From the NCBI RefSeq assembly GCF_039537005.1, contig NZ_BAAAZR010000061.1, positions 1 through 64,000 on the forward strand: a DNA stretch of 64,000 bases, read 5' to 3'. The DNA comes from Sphaerisporangium flaviroseum (GTDB taxonomy: Bacteria; Actinomycetota; Actinomycetes; Streptosporangiales; Streptosporangiaceae). Positions 49,700-57,753 of this stretch are shown here, piece after piece (position 1 is the first letter of the stretch; each line of letters starts with the position of its first letter). A program made the position numbers and the translations under genes. The notes below the pieces were generated by a model. The model was not told the DNA's origin. It searched no databases and saw nothing but the letters and a program-made list of their open reading frames with translations.

Positions 49700-50722
49700 T
49701 CACTTCGTGGCCTCGCCGGCACGGACTCGGATGCCGGTCAGGCGGCGGAAGATGTCCCACCAGAAGGGGGCGCCGAACAGCAGGGCGAAGAACGTGAGCA
49801 GGAAGCCCGGCCAGTGGCCCGGGGTGACCATGCGCTGGAGCCACTCCCCGCCGTTCCAGGACCACTTGGGGCTGCCGGTGTCGGGGATCTTCACCGACAC
49901 CGGGGCGTTCCCCACGATCTGGACGAAGGCGGGGGCCGACAGCACCTCGGTCACGCAGGCATACGGATCGTTGGGGTGGTCAGGGCACTTGTCCCGAAGG
50001 CCCGACACCGAGCGCACTCCGCCGTCGGCGGTGGCCGCCACCTGGGCGCGGATGGCGTTGTCGGTGAGGATCGCCCTGCCGTACTCCAATGAGTCCATGC
50101 TGAACACCAGTGTCAGCACCAGGCCCAGCGCGGCGATGACCCAGCGGACATAGCGGCGGTAGAGCATGGTCAGACGCTGCATCTCGCCGTCGAACCACTT
50201 CTCGACACCCTTGCGGAACGCGTCCAGGTCGCCCTCGGCGGTGTCCCACACGCCGTTCAGCGGCCCGTACAGAGGGCTGTGGCCCTCCTTGAGCTTCGCC
50301 AGCAGGGTCGGCACGCCACCCTCACCGGTGACGATCTCCATCACCGCCATCGCGAAGCTTCCGGGCGGGATCGAGGCGATGCTCGTCTTGCCGTCCTTGC
50401 GATGGTCGATCTCGCGGAGCCGTTCGTACAGGCGCTCCGACCAGGTGGTGGCCGTGCTCTGCACCGGCGCGGGAAGGTCGCTGAACGCCGGCCGGGCGTC
50501 CTTGCTGAACGGCAGGCGCCCGAAGACCTCCCCGATCGTGGACGGGATCCAGGACTTCTTGCCGTCGGGCCCGTCGAGCGTGTCCCGCAGGTAGGCCCAC
50601 AGGAACTTGCCGCGGATGCCGAGCAGCCGTACGAGTCCCTCGTTCAACCCGCTCACCAGCATCGAGAAGAGCAGGAACGCCAGGACCAGGCCGATGGCCA
50701 GGTCGATGTATACAGAGTTCAA
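49700..50722 (-). CDS. Multi-pass membrane protein of unknown function
   Basis: The 340-residue protein has an N-terminal helix (about 4-24), a cytoplasmic-looking middle of 160 residues, helices around 190-212 and 298-318, and a last part that includes two Cys in DKCPDHPNDPYACVTE on the outer side, which could form a disulfide. I chose the TTG start because it follows AGGTGG at 6 nt and gives the natural start MNSVYIDLAIGLVLAF; the frame stays open for 28 more codons. I do not recognise a function. A short gap of about 165 bp separates it from glnE, on the same strand. Confidence 0.7.
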   Translation of the reverse strand: MNSVYIDLAIGLVLAFLLFSMLVSGLNEGLVRLLGIRGKFLWAYLRDTLDGPDGKKSWIPSTIGEVFGRLPFSKDARPAFSDLPAPVQSTATTWSERLYERLREIDHRKDGKTSIASIPPGSFAMAVMEIVTGEGGVPTLLAKLKEGHSPLYGPLNGVWDTAEGDLDAFRKGVEKWFDGEMQRLTMLYRRYVRWVIAALGLVLTLVFSMDSLEYGRAILTDNAIRAQVAATADGGVRSVSGLRDKCPDHPNDPYACVTEVLSAPAFVQIVGNAPVSVKIPDTGSPKWSWNGGEWLQRMVTPGHWPGFLLTFFALLFGAPFWWDIFRRLTGIRVRAGEATK

Positions 50723-50886
50723 GGGAGACCACCTGTGACCGTAGACACGCCTTCCGCGACGGTCGCCGCAATCAACTGACGTCGATCCACTCGGATCGGT
50801 TGTCACGCCCGGGTTTTCCGGCGGCGCTCCGGCTCCACCAGGCGGAGCATTCGGGGATATCCGGCCTCGTCAAGCGCCGCCGGCGG

Positions 50887-53877
50887 TCACTCCGCTCCGT
50901 AGAAGACGCGTTCGGTGACCACCCGGGCGCGCCGGGTCGCCCTGTGGTAGTCGTCGACGAAGTCCTCCGAGCCGTCGGGAGGGTAGCCCAGGGCACGTGA
51001 GATGAGCATGCGCTCGCGCACGTCGACGGGGATGCTGTCACCGGCCCGGCCGCGCACCAGCATGATCGCGTCACGGATCTGGCTGGCGAACCGCCAGGCC
51101 TCGGCGAGCACCTCCTCGTCGGTGGAGGCCAGCAGCCCGGCCCCGACGGCCGCGCGCAGAGTGTCCAGCGTGCGGGTGGTGCGCAGCTCCGGGACCTCGT
51201 AGGCGTGCCGGAGCTGGATGAGCTGTGCCAGCCACTCGACGTCCGACAGCCCGCCCCTGCCGAGCTTGGTGTGCAGGCGCGGGTCGGCGCCCCGGGGCAG
51301 CCGCTCGGCCTCCATGCGCGCCTTGAGCCTGCGGATCTCGCGTACCGCGGAGTCGCCGATGCCGTCCGGCGGGTAACGAAGCGGTTCGATGAGGTCCATG
51401 AACTCGGCACCGAGATCGGCGTCCCCCGCGGAGAAGCGGGCGCGGAGCAGGGCCTGGGACTCCCACGGAGACGACCAGCGGCGGTAGTACGCCGCGTACG
51501 AGGAGAGCGAGCGGACCAGAGGACCCTGGCGCCCCTCCGGGCGCAGATCCGGGTCGATCTCCAGCGGCGGGTCCGGGGCGGGGCGGGCGAGCAGGCGGCG
51601 CAGCTCGTTGGCGACGGCGTGCGCCGCGTCGGTCGCGGTCTTCTCCTCCACGCCTTCCAGGGGCGAGTGGACGAACATGACGTCGGCGTCGCTGCCGTAC
51701 GAGCACTCGTACCCGCCGAGGCGCCCCATGGCGATGACGGCGAAGCGTGTGGGGAAGTCGCCGCGACGCTCCAGGGAGACCTTGTGGATCGCCGCGTCCA
51801 GGGCCGCCTGGATGGTCACGTCGTTGAGTTCGGAGAGCGCCTGGCCGACCTCCTCGATGTCGATGCGGCCGACCAGTTCCGCCACGGCCGTGCGGAACAG
51901 CTCGCGACGGCGCAGAGCGCGCACGGAGGCGACGGCGGTCTCGGCGTCCGCGGAGTGACGCTGCACCGACGCGCCGGCCTCGGTGGCGAGGGATGCCTTG
52001 GGACGGACCCTCAGCTCCGCGTCGGAGCCGAGCATGGCCACGGCGTCCGGCGCGTGCAGCAGCAGCCCGGTGGCGTAGCGGCTGGTGCCGAGCAGCCGGG
52101 CCATGCGCTCGGCGACGGCGGTCTCGTCGCGGAGCAGGCGCAGGTACCACGGGGTGGTGCCGAGCTTGTCGCTGACCTGGCGGAACCCCAGCAGGCCCGC
52201 GTCGGGGTCGGGCGCGTCGGCGAACCAGCCGAGCATGACCGGCAGCAGGGTGCGCTGGATGGCCGCCCGTCGCGAGACACCGCTGGTGAGCGCGGCGATG
52301 TGCCGCAGGGCGCCGTCGGGGTCGGCGTAGCCGAGCGCGGAGAGACGGGCCGAGGCCGCGGCGGTGGACAGCCGGGCCTCCTCCCCGGGCAGCCTGGCGA
52401 CGGCCTGGAGCAGCGGCCGGTAGAACAGCTTCTCGTGCAGCCGCCGCGCCTCCATGGCGTGACGTTTCCACCGGGTGGTGAACTCTCCCACCGGGTCGAC
52501 GACCATGCCGAGGCCGCGGCCGATGCGGCGCAGGTCGGTCGCGCTCTCCGGCACGACGTGGGTGCGGCGCAGGCGGTGGAGCTGGAGCAGGTGCTCGACC
52601 TGCCGCAGGAAGGTGTAGGCCTCGGCGAGGGCCTTGGCGTCGTCCCTGCCGATGTAGCCGCCTCGCGACAGCGCGGCGAGCGCCGGCAGCGTGGCCCGGC
52701 GGCGCAGCAGGCCGTCGGAACGGCCGTGCACCAGTTGCAGGAGCTGGACGGCGAACTCGATGTCGCGCAGGCCGCCGGGACCGAGCTTGATCTGCCGGTG
52801 GGCCTCGCTCGCGCGGACGTTGGCCTCGACCTTGCGCCGCATGCCCTGGACGTCCTCCACGAAGTGGTCACGGGCGGCGGCCTGCCAGACGAGCTCGTTG
52901 ACCACGGCGACGTACTCCTGGCCGAGCTCCAGGTCGCCGGCGATGGGCCGGGCCTTGAGCAGGGCCTGGAACTCCCAGGTCTTGGCCCACCGGCGGTAGT
53001 AGGTCAGGTGGCTGGCGAGCGTGCGCACGAGCGGGCCGGCCTTGCCTTCGGGCCGCAGGGCCGCGTCCACCTCCCACAGGGCCCCCTCGGGAGTGCTCAT
53101 CGAGCAGGCCCGCATCATGCCCTGCGCCACCTTGGTGGCGGCCTGGAGGGCCTTGGTCTCGTCGACGCCCTCCCGGGGCTCCGCGACGAAGATCACGTCC
53201 ACGTCGCTGATGTAGTTCAGCTCGCGGGCGCCGCACTTGCCCATGCCGATCACCGCGAGCCGCACGTCGGAGCTCTCCGGATGGTCGGCCCTGGCGATGG
53301 CGAGGCCCGCCTCCAGCGCGGCGCCGGCCAGGTCGGACAGCTCGGCGGTGATCTGTGACAGGGAGACCTCGCCGGTGACGTCGCGCGCGGCCAGGTGCAG
53401 CAGCCTGGCGCGGTAGGCCACGCGCAGGGCCGACATCGTTTCGGTGTCCGCCTGTGTGGCCTGGGGCTCGGCCTCGGACGGGTCGGCGCCGACGGCTTCG
53501 AGCAGCTCGGCGCGCATGTCCCTCTCGGGCATGCGCTGGACGGCGTACTCGCCTTCGAGCAGCTTCCAGTGCTCGGGGTGCCGTACGACGTGCTCTCCGA
53601 GGGCGGCCGAGAGGCCGAAGACGCCGAGCAGCCGGGATCTGAGCCCGGGGTCGGCGCGGAGGGCGCCGAGGACGCTGGGATCGCGCTCGGCGAGACGGTT
53701 GAGCGAGGTGAGCGCGAGGTCGGGGTCGGCGGCGCTCACCAGGGCGGCGAGCAGGTCGAGATCGCCCACGGCCTCGGGCCCGAGATCGTCGAGAAGCCGC
53801 TCGGCCTGGGCTCCGTCGACGAAGCCCAGCCGGGCGAGCCGCCCGGCCGTCGTCTGCATACGGGACTCGGCGTTCAC
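50887..53877 (-). CDS. glnE: Bifunctional glutamine synthetase adenylyltransferase/deadenylyltransferase GlnE
   Basis: GlnE tunes glutamine synthetase by adding AMP to, or removing it from, the GlnA tyrosine (Tyr402 here). The 996-residue protein has two nucleotidyltransferase domains: the first with GMGKCGARELNYISDVDV near residues 206-225, the second with AMGRLGGYECSYGSDADV near 712-732, separated by a helical linker as in the family. Both keep the catalytic Asp pairs. The GTG start has TACTTT 6 nt upstream on its strand and no ribosome binding site, so its mRNA is probably leaderless. Linkage to glnA, 7 kb away, is common in actinobacteria. Confidence 0.96.
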   Translation of the reverse strand: MNAESRMQTTAGRLARLGFVDGAQAERLLDDLGPEAVGDLDLLAALVSAADPDLALTSLNRLAERDPSVLGALRADPGLRSRLLGVFGLSAALGEHVVRHPEHWKLLEGEYAVQRMPERDMRAELLEAVGADPSEAEPQATQADTETMSALRVAYRARLLHLAARDVTGEVSLSQITAELSDLAGAALEAGLAIARADHPESSDVRLAVIGMGKCGARELNYISDVDVIFVAEPREGVDETKALQAATKVAQGMMRACSMSTPEGALWEVDAALRPEGKAGPLVRTLASHLTYYRRWAKTWEFQALLKARPIAGDLELGQEYVAVVNELVWQAAARDHFVEDVQGMRRKVEANVRASEAHRQIKLGPGGLRDIEFAVQLLQLVHGRSDGLLRRRATLPALAALSRGGYIGRDDAKALAEAYTFLRQVEHLLQLHRLRRTHVVPESATDLRRIGRGLGMVVDPVGEFTTRWKRHAMEARRLHEKLFYRPLLQAVARLPGEEARLSTAAASARLSALGYADPDGALRHIAALTSGVSRRAAIQRTLLPVMLGWFADAPDPDAGLLGFRQVSDKLGTTPWYLRLLRDETAVAERMARLLGTSRYATGLLLHAPDAVAMLGSDAELRVRPKASLATEAGASVQRHSADAETAVASVRALRRRELFRTAVAELVGRIDIEEVGQALSELNDVTIQAALDAAIHKVSLERRGDFPTRFAVIAMGRLGGYECSYGSDADVMFVHSPLEGVEEKTATDAAHAVANELRRLLARPAPDPPLEIDPDLRPEGRQGPLVRSLSSYAAYYRRWSSPWESQALLRARFSAGDADLGAEFMDLIEPLRYPPDGIGDSAVREIRRLKARMEAERLPRGADPRLHTKLGRGGLSDVEWLAQLIQLRHAYEVPELRTTRTLDTLRAAVGAGLLASTDEEVLAEAWRFASQIRDAIMLVRGRAGDSIPVDVRERMLISRALGYPPDGSEDFVDDYHRATRRARVVTERVFYGAE

Positions 53878-53883
53878 ATGGCC

Positions 53884-53889
53884 AAAGTA
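53884..53889 (-). promoter_or_regulatory. -10 box of a leaderless promoter (glnE)
   Basis: On the minus strand TACTTT stands 6 nt before the glnE GTG. Confidence 0.5.
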
Positions 53890-53983
53890 GCCGTTCGCTC
53901 ACGATGCCGTCGTTAGTGGTTCCGCAACGTAATCGCCCGGTCACAGAGATTAGACAGGGGTGCCGGCCCGGTCCAGGAGGCTG

Positions 53984-54766
53984 TCAGCTCGCGACGGACT
54001 CGCGGTGCCCTGCGACGACGGCGGCGAACCCCTCGGCCAGGGGGCGCCAGGTCTCCGTCAGTTCCTCGCGGGCGGCCACCGCCTCCGCGTCGAGCTCCGC
54101 CACGTCGAACCCCGCGCCGGACAGCTCCCCGGCGTTGGGCCCGGTCCAGGAGAGGAAGATCTCCGGGGTCGCCTCCGGGTGGAACTGCACGGCCCACGCG
54201 CGGGCGCCGAGCCGGTAGGCCTGGTTGGGGTACGGCTCCCCCGTCGCCAGCGGCACCGCGCCGGGCGGCAGGACCGTCATGGCGTCCCCGTGGTACTGCA
54301 GGGCTCGCGGGGACGGCGGGAGACGCGAGAAGAGGGGATCGTCCCCGGCGTCCGGCAGCGGGGACACCGGCCGCAGGCCCACCTCCAGCCCTGCCGCTCC
54401 GGGCCTGACCTCTCCCCCGCAGGCCAGGGTCATGAGCTGGGCGCCGAGGCAGATGCCGAGAGTGGGCATCGACGCCTCCACCGAGCGCCTGATGAGCTCC
54501 CGCGTGGCGGGCAGCCACGGGTATCCCTCGTCGTCCCATGCCGAGGCGGCGCCGCCGAGCACGATCAGGCCGTCGGCGGGGCGACCGCCCAGCCAGAATC
54601 CGGCGCCCTCCTGCCGCCGGTCCGCGGCGACGTCCAGGGCCGGTACCCGTCCGCCGAGATACGGCCGGACGATTTCGCAGGTCATCCCGGCTTCGGCCAG
54701 CCATCCGGCGAGGAACCCGGGGCCGGCTTCGGCCTCGTGCTCGATGATCACAACCCGGTTACCCAT
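53984..54766 (-). CDS. Type 1 glutamine amidotransferase
   Basis: The 260-residue protein is a stand-alone class I glutamine amidotransferase resembling GMP synthase-like (GuaA N-domain) proteins. The catalytic triad is intact: Cys106 in LGICLGAQ, His196 and Glu198 in QFHPEATPE. It could hydrolyse glutamine or gamma-glutamyl compounds; no synthetase partner is adjacent, so the acceptor is unknown. The ATG is 6 nt after CATAAT on its strand, consistent with leaderless expression. It is divergent from the YqiJ-like gene and 106 bp upstream of glnE on the same strand. Confidence 0.88.
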   Translation of the reverse strand: MGNRVVIIEHEAEAGPGFLAGWLAEAGMTCEIVRPYLGGRVPALDVAADRRQEGAGFWLGGRPADGLIVLGGAASAWDDEGYPWLPATRELIRRSVEASMPTLGICLGAQLMTLACGGEVRPGAAGLEVGLRPVSPLPDAGDDPLFSRLPPSPRALQYHGDAMTVLPPGAVPLATGEPYPNQAYRLGARAWAVQFHPEATPEIFLSWTGPNAGELSGAGFDVAELDAEAVAAREELTETWRPLAEGFAAVVAGHRESVAS

Positions 54767-54772
54767 GCGTCG

Positions 54773-54778
54773 ATTATG
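54773..54778 (-). promoter_or_regulatory. -10 box of a leaderless promoter (amidotransferase)
   Basis: On the minus strand CATAAT lies 6 nt before the ATG. Confidence 0.5.
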
Positions 54779-54864
54779 GCCGCCCCGGACACGTGCCCCT
54801 TCCGGGCATACCTGGAAGCCCTCCCAACTTCCCTGGAAGATCGATAAATCCGGCTTTGCGGCGA

Positions 54865-54870
54865 TATAGT
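54865..54870 (+). promoter_or_regulatory. Likely -10 box for the YqiJ-like/flotillin/ATPase operon
   Basis: TATAGT lies about 48 nt before the first gene and directly before a small hairpin. No clear -35 is seen at the usual distance, so an activator or alternative sigma factor may be needed. Confidence 0.5.
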
Positions 54871-54878
54871 CATTAACA

Positions 54879-54892
54879 GGTTCGGGGGAACC
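54879..54892 (+). promoter_or_regulatory. Short inverted repeat at the operon start
   Basis: GGTTC and GAACC flank GGGG, with outer AAC and GTT able to pair through a bulge. It sits where the 5' end of the transcript should be, and might be an operator or an mRNA 5' hairpin. Confidence 0.4.
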
Positions 54893-54917
54893 GTTACTAG
54901 GGGGACACCGCAAGGCG

Positions 54918-55676
54918 ATGGGGGAGTTCTTCACCACGGCGCTGGATTTTCCCGCCGTACTGTTCAGCTTCTTGCTGGTCGTCGTCATCGGATACTGGGC
55001 GCTCGTGTTGCTGGGTGGGGCCGGCCTCGACGTCCTCGATGGGGACGACGCCACCGACGCGGGCCTCGACGCGGGGCCCCTCGGGGGCCTCGGCCTGGGC
55101 GGGGTGCCCGCGACGGTCACGATCTCGCTGCTGATCGCCCTCTCGTGGTTCGCGAGCCTGGCCGGCACGGTCCTGCTCGACGGCCCCTCGATCGGCATGC
55201 GGATCGCGCTGCTGATCGCGGCGCTCGCCCTCGCCTGGCTGGTCACCCGCCTGCTGGTGCTGCCCCTGCGCCGCGTCTTCACCGTTCACAGGCCACCCTC
55301 CCGCGGCGACTTCGTGGGCCGGGTGTGCGTCATCCGTACGGGCCGGGTGGGATCCGATTTCGGCCAGGCCGAGGTCAGGGCGTCCGACGGCTCGTCCGCC
55401 GTCATACAGGTCAGGCAGATGCAGTGGCCGAGCCACGCGCTGCGGGACGGGCTCGGCGACGAGCCCGCCTCCCGTGGCGGAACCGGGCCCGGCCCCCTGA
55501 CCGCACGTGATCAGGCGCCGAACCGACCTCACCACCCGGGCGTGGGTCCCGGGAAACCGGAAGAAGTGCTGCGTGCGGGCAGCACCGCTCTGATCTTCGA
55601 CTACGACGCGGACGGCGAGTTCTTCTGGGTCACTCCCTACGACGCCGAACTCGACCCTGACGCCCCGACCAAGTAA
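54918..55676 (+). CDS. NfeD/YqiJ-like membrane OB-fold protein
   Basis: The 252-residue protein has three membrane segments (about 12-36, 64-84 and 88-110) and a soluble C-terminal region with the strand pattern GDFVGRVCVIRTGRV and AEVRASDGSSAVIQV typical of OB-fold domains of NfeD/YqiJ proteins, ending in STALIFDYDADGEFFWVTP. An insertion of about 45 Pro/Gly/His-rich residues splits the OB region. YqiJ/NfeD proteins are partners of flotillins, and the next gene, 10 bp away, is a flotillin. This is inferred, since the sequence is far from the well-known members. The ATG follows purine-rich AAGG. Confidence 0.75.
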   Translation: MGEFFTTALDFPAVLFSFLLVVVIGYWALVLLGGAGLDVLDGDDATDAGLDAGPLGGLGLGGVPATVTISLLIALSWFASLAGTVLLDGPSIGMRIALLIAALALAWLVTRLLVLPLRRVFTVHRPPSRGDFVGRVCVIRTGRVGSDFGQAEVRASDGSSAVIQVRQMQWPSHALRDGLGDEPASRGGTGPGPLTARDQAPNRPHHPGVGPGKPEEVLRAGSTALIFDYDADGEFFWVTPYDAELDPDAPTK

Positions 55677-55686
55677 GGGATCCCAG

Positions 55687-57753
55687 TTGGACGTCATCTC
55701 CACCGGCTTCGGCGTGCTCCTCGCCGTCATCCTGATCATCGTCATCACCATGCTCGTGGTGATCACCCGCTTGTTCCACAAGGTCGAGCAGGGCAAGGCC
55801 CTGATCATCTCGAAGGTGAAGGCGGTCGACGTCACCTTCACCGGAGCCGTGGTGCTCCCCGTGCTCCACAAGGCCGAGATCATGGACATCTCGGTGAAGA
55901 CCATCGAGATCGGGCGCACCGGCCAGGAGGGCCTGATCTGCCGGGACAACATCCGCGCCGACATCCGCATCACGTTCTTCGTCCGGGTCAACAAGACCGT
56001 GGAGGACGTGGTGAAGGTGGCCCAGGCCATCGGCACCGTACGGGCCAGCGACGAGGGGACCCTGCAGGTGCTGTTCAGCGCCAAGTTCTCCGAGGCGCTG
56101 AAGACCGTGGGCAAGCAACTCGACTTCGTGGACCTCTACACCAAGCGCGACGAGTTCCGCGACCAGATCATCCAGGTCATCGGCACCGACCTGAACGGCT
56201 ACAGCCTTGAGGACGCCGCGATCGACTTCCTCGAGCAGACGCCGATGGCGCAGCTCGACCCGGCCAACATCCTCGACGCCCAGGGCATCCGTAAGATCAC
56301 CGAGCTGACCGCGATCGAGCACGTCCGTACGAACGAGTTCCAGCGCCACGAGGAGAAGGAGATCACCCGCCAGAACGTCGACGCGCGGGAGGCGATCCTG
56401 GAGCTGGAGCGGCGGCAGGCGGACGCGGAGATCAAGCAGAAGCGCGAGGTCGAGACCATGCGCGCCCGTGAGGAGGCCGAGATCTCCCGGGTGCAGTCCG
56501 AGGAGCGGCTGAAGGCCCAGACCGCCTTCATCCGCACCGACGAGCAGCTCGGCGTCCAGCAGGAGAACCAGGCCAGGGAGATCGCGGTCGCGGAGAAGAA
56601 CCGGGAACGGGTCATCGCCATCGAGACCGAGCGGATCGAGAAGGACCGGCAGCTGGAGGTCATCTCCCGCGAGCGCGAGACGCAGCTCTCCACCATCTCC
56701 AAGGACAAGGAGGTGGAGACCGAGAAGCGCGCGATGGCCGAGATCATCCGCGAGCGGATCGCGGTGGAGGCGACCGTGGCCGAGCAGGAGGAGAACATCA
56801 AGCGCCTGCGTGCCGTCGAGGAGGCCGAGCGGATGCGCCAGACGGTGGTGATCCAGGCCGAGGCCGAGGCGCAGGAGGGCCTGGTCAAGGACATCAAGGC
56901 CGCGGAGGCGGCCGAGGCCTCGGCCAAGCACAGGGCCCGCGAGGAGCTGGTGCTGGCGGAGGCCCGCCAGCAGGCCGCCGACTTCGACGCCCGGGCGAAG
57001 ATCCGCCTGGCCGAGGGCGTCCAGGCCGAGGCGGCCGCGGCCGGCCTGGCTCAGGTGCAGGTGCGCGAGCGGGACGCCGACGCCATCCAGAAGGTGGGCC
57101 TCGCGGAAGCGGCGGTCGAACGCGAGAAGACCCTGGTGGCCGCCACGGCGGTGGGCGAGAAGCTCAAGGCGGAGGCCGAAGGTCTCACGGAGAAGGCCGC
57201 GGCCATGGCCTCGCTGGACGACGCCACCCGCGCCCACGAGGAGTACCGCCTGCGGCTGGAGGCCGAGAAGGAACTGCGGATCGCCGGACTGGACGCCCAG
57301 CGTTCCATCGCCGAGTCGCAGGCCACAATGCTGGCGGCCGGGCTGGACAAGGCCGACATCAGCATCGTCGGCGGCGACGGGGTGTTCTTCGACCGGCTGA
57401 TGGGCTCCATCGCCATGGGCAAGAGCCTGGACGGCTTCGTCGAGAACTCCGACGTGGCGAGGAAGCTGGCGGGGCCGTGGCTCGACGGGTCGTCGAGCTT
57501 CCCCGAGGACGTCACCCGGCTGCTCGGCTCGATCAGCACCTCCGACGTGAAGAACCTGACCATCTCGGCGCTGCTCCTGCAGCTGATCAAGGCGGGCGGT
57601 CCCGACTCCGGGCCGCTGACGAAGCTGCTGGACACCGCACGGCGGCTCGGCGTCGCCGACGCACCGGTCTCCGCCCTCGCCACCCTCAACACGGGTAACG
57701 GCGCCGCCGCCATCCCCGTGGGGACGGCCGGCAACGCGGGCGCCAAGCAGTGA
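55687..57753 (+). CDS. Flotillin-family (YqiK-like) membrane scaffold protein
   Basis: The 688-residue protein has a single N-terminal membrane helix (about 7-27, FGVLLAVILIIVITMLVVI), then an SPFH/Band 7 domain (about 32-215) and a very long charged coiled coil rich in Glu-Ala and Arg (about 215-560), followed by a helical C-terminal part. This is the YqiK/flotillin layout, whose members form oligomeric scaffolds in membrane microdomains. The TTG start follows AAGGGA and gives MDVISTGFG. Its end overlaps the ATPase start (GTGA), so the two are translationally coupled. Confidence 0.9.
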   Translation: MDVISTGFGVLLAVILIIVITMLVVITRLFHKVEQGKALIISKVKAVDVTFTGAVVLPVLHKAEIMDISVKTIEIGRTGQEGLICRDNIRADIRITFFVRVNKTVEDVVKVAQAIGTVRASDEGTLQVLFSAKFSEALKTVGKQLDFVDLYTKRDEFRDQIIQVIGTDLNGYSLEDAAIDFLEQTPMAQLDPANILDAQGIRKITELTAIEHVRTNEFQRHEEKEITRQNVDAREAILELERRQADAEIKQKREVETMRAREEAEISRVQSEERLKAQTAFIRTDEQLGVQQENQAREIAVAEKNRERVIAIETERIEKDRQLEVISRERETQLSTISKDKEVETEKRAMAEIIRERIAVEATVAEQEENIKRLRAVEEAERMRQTVVIQAEAEAQEGLVKDIKAAEAAEASAKHRAREELVLAEARQQAADFDARAKIRLAEGVQAEAAAAGLAQVQVRERDADAIQKVGLAEAAVEREKTLVAATAVGEKLKAEAEGLTEKAAAMASLDDATRAHEEYRLRLEAEKELRIAGLDAQRSIAESQATMLAAGLDKADISIVGGDGVFFDRLMGSIAMGKSLDGFVENSDVARKLAGPWLDGSSSFPEDVTRLLGSISTSDVKNLTISALLLQLIKAGGPDSGPLTKLLDTARRLGVADAPVSALATLNTGNGAAAIPVGTAGNAGAKQ

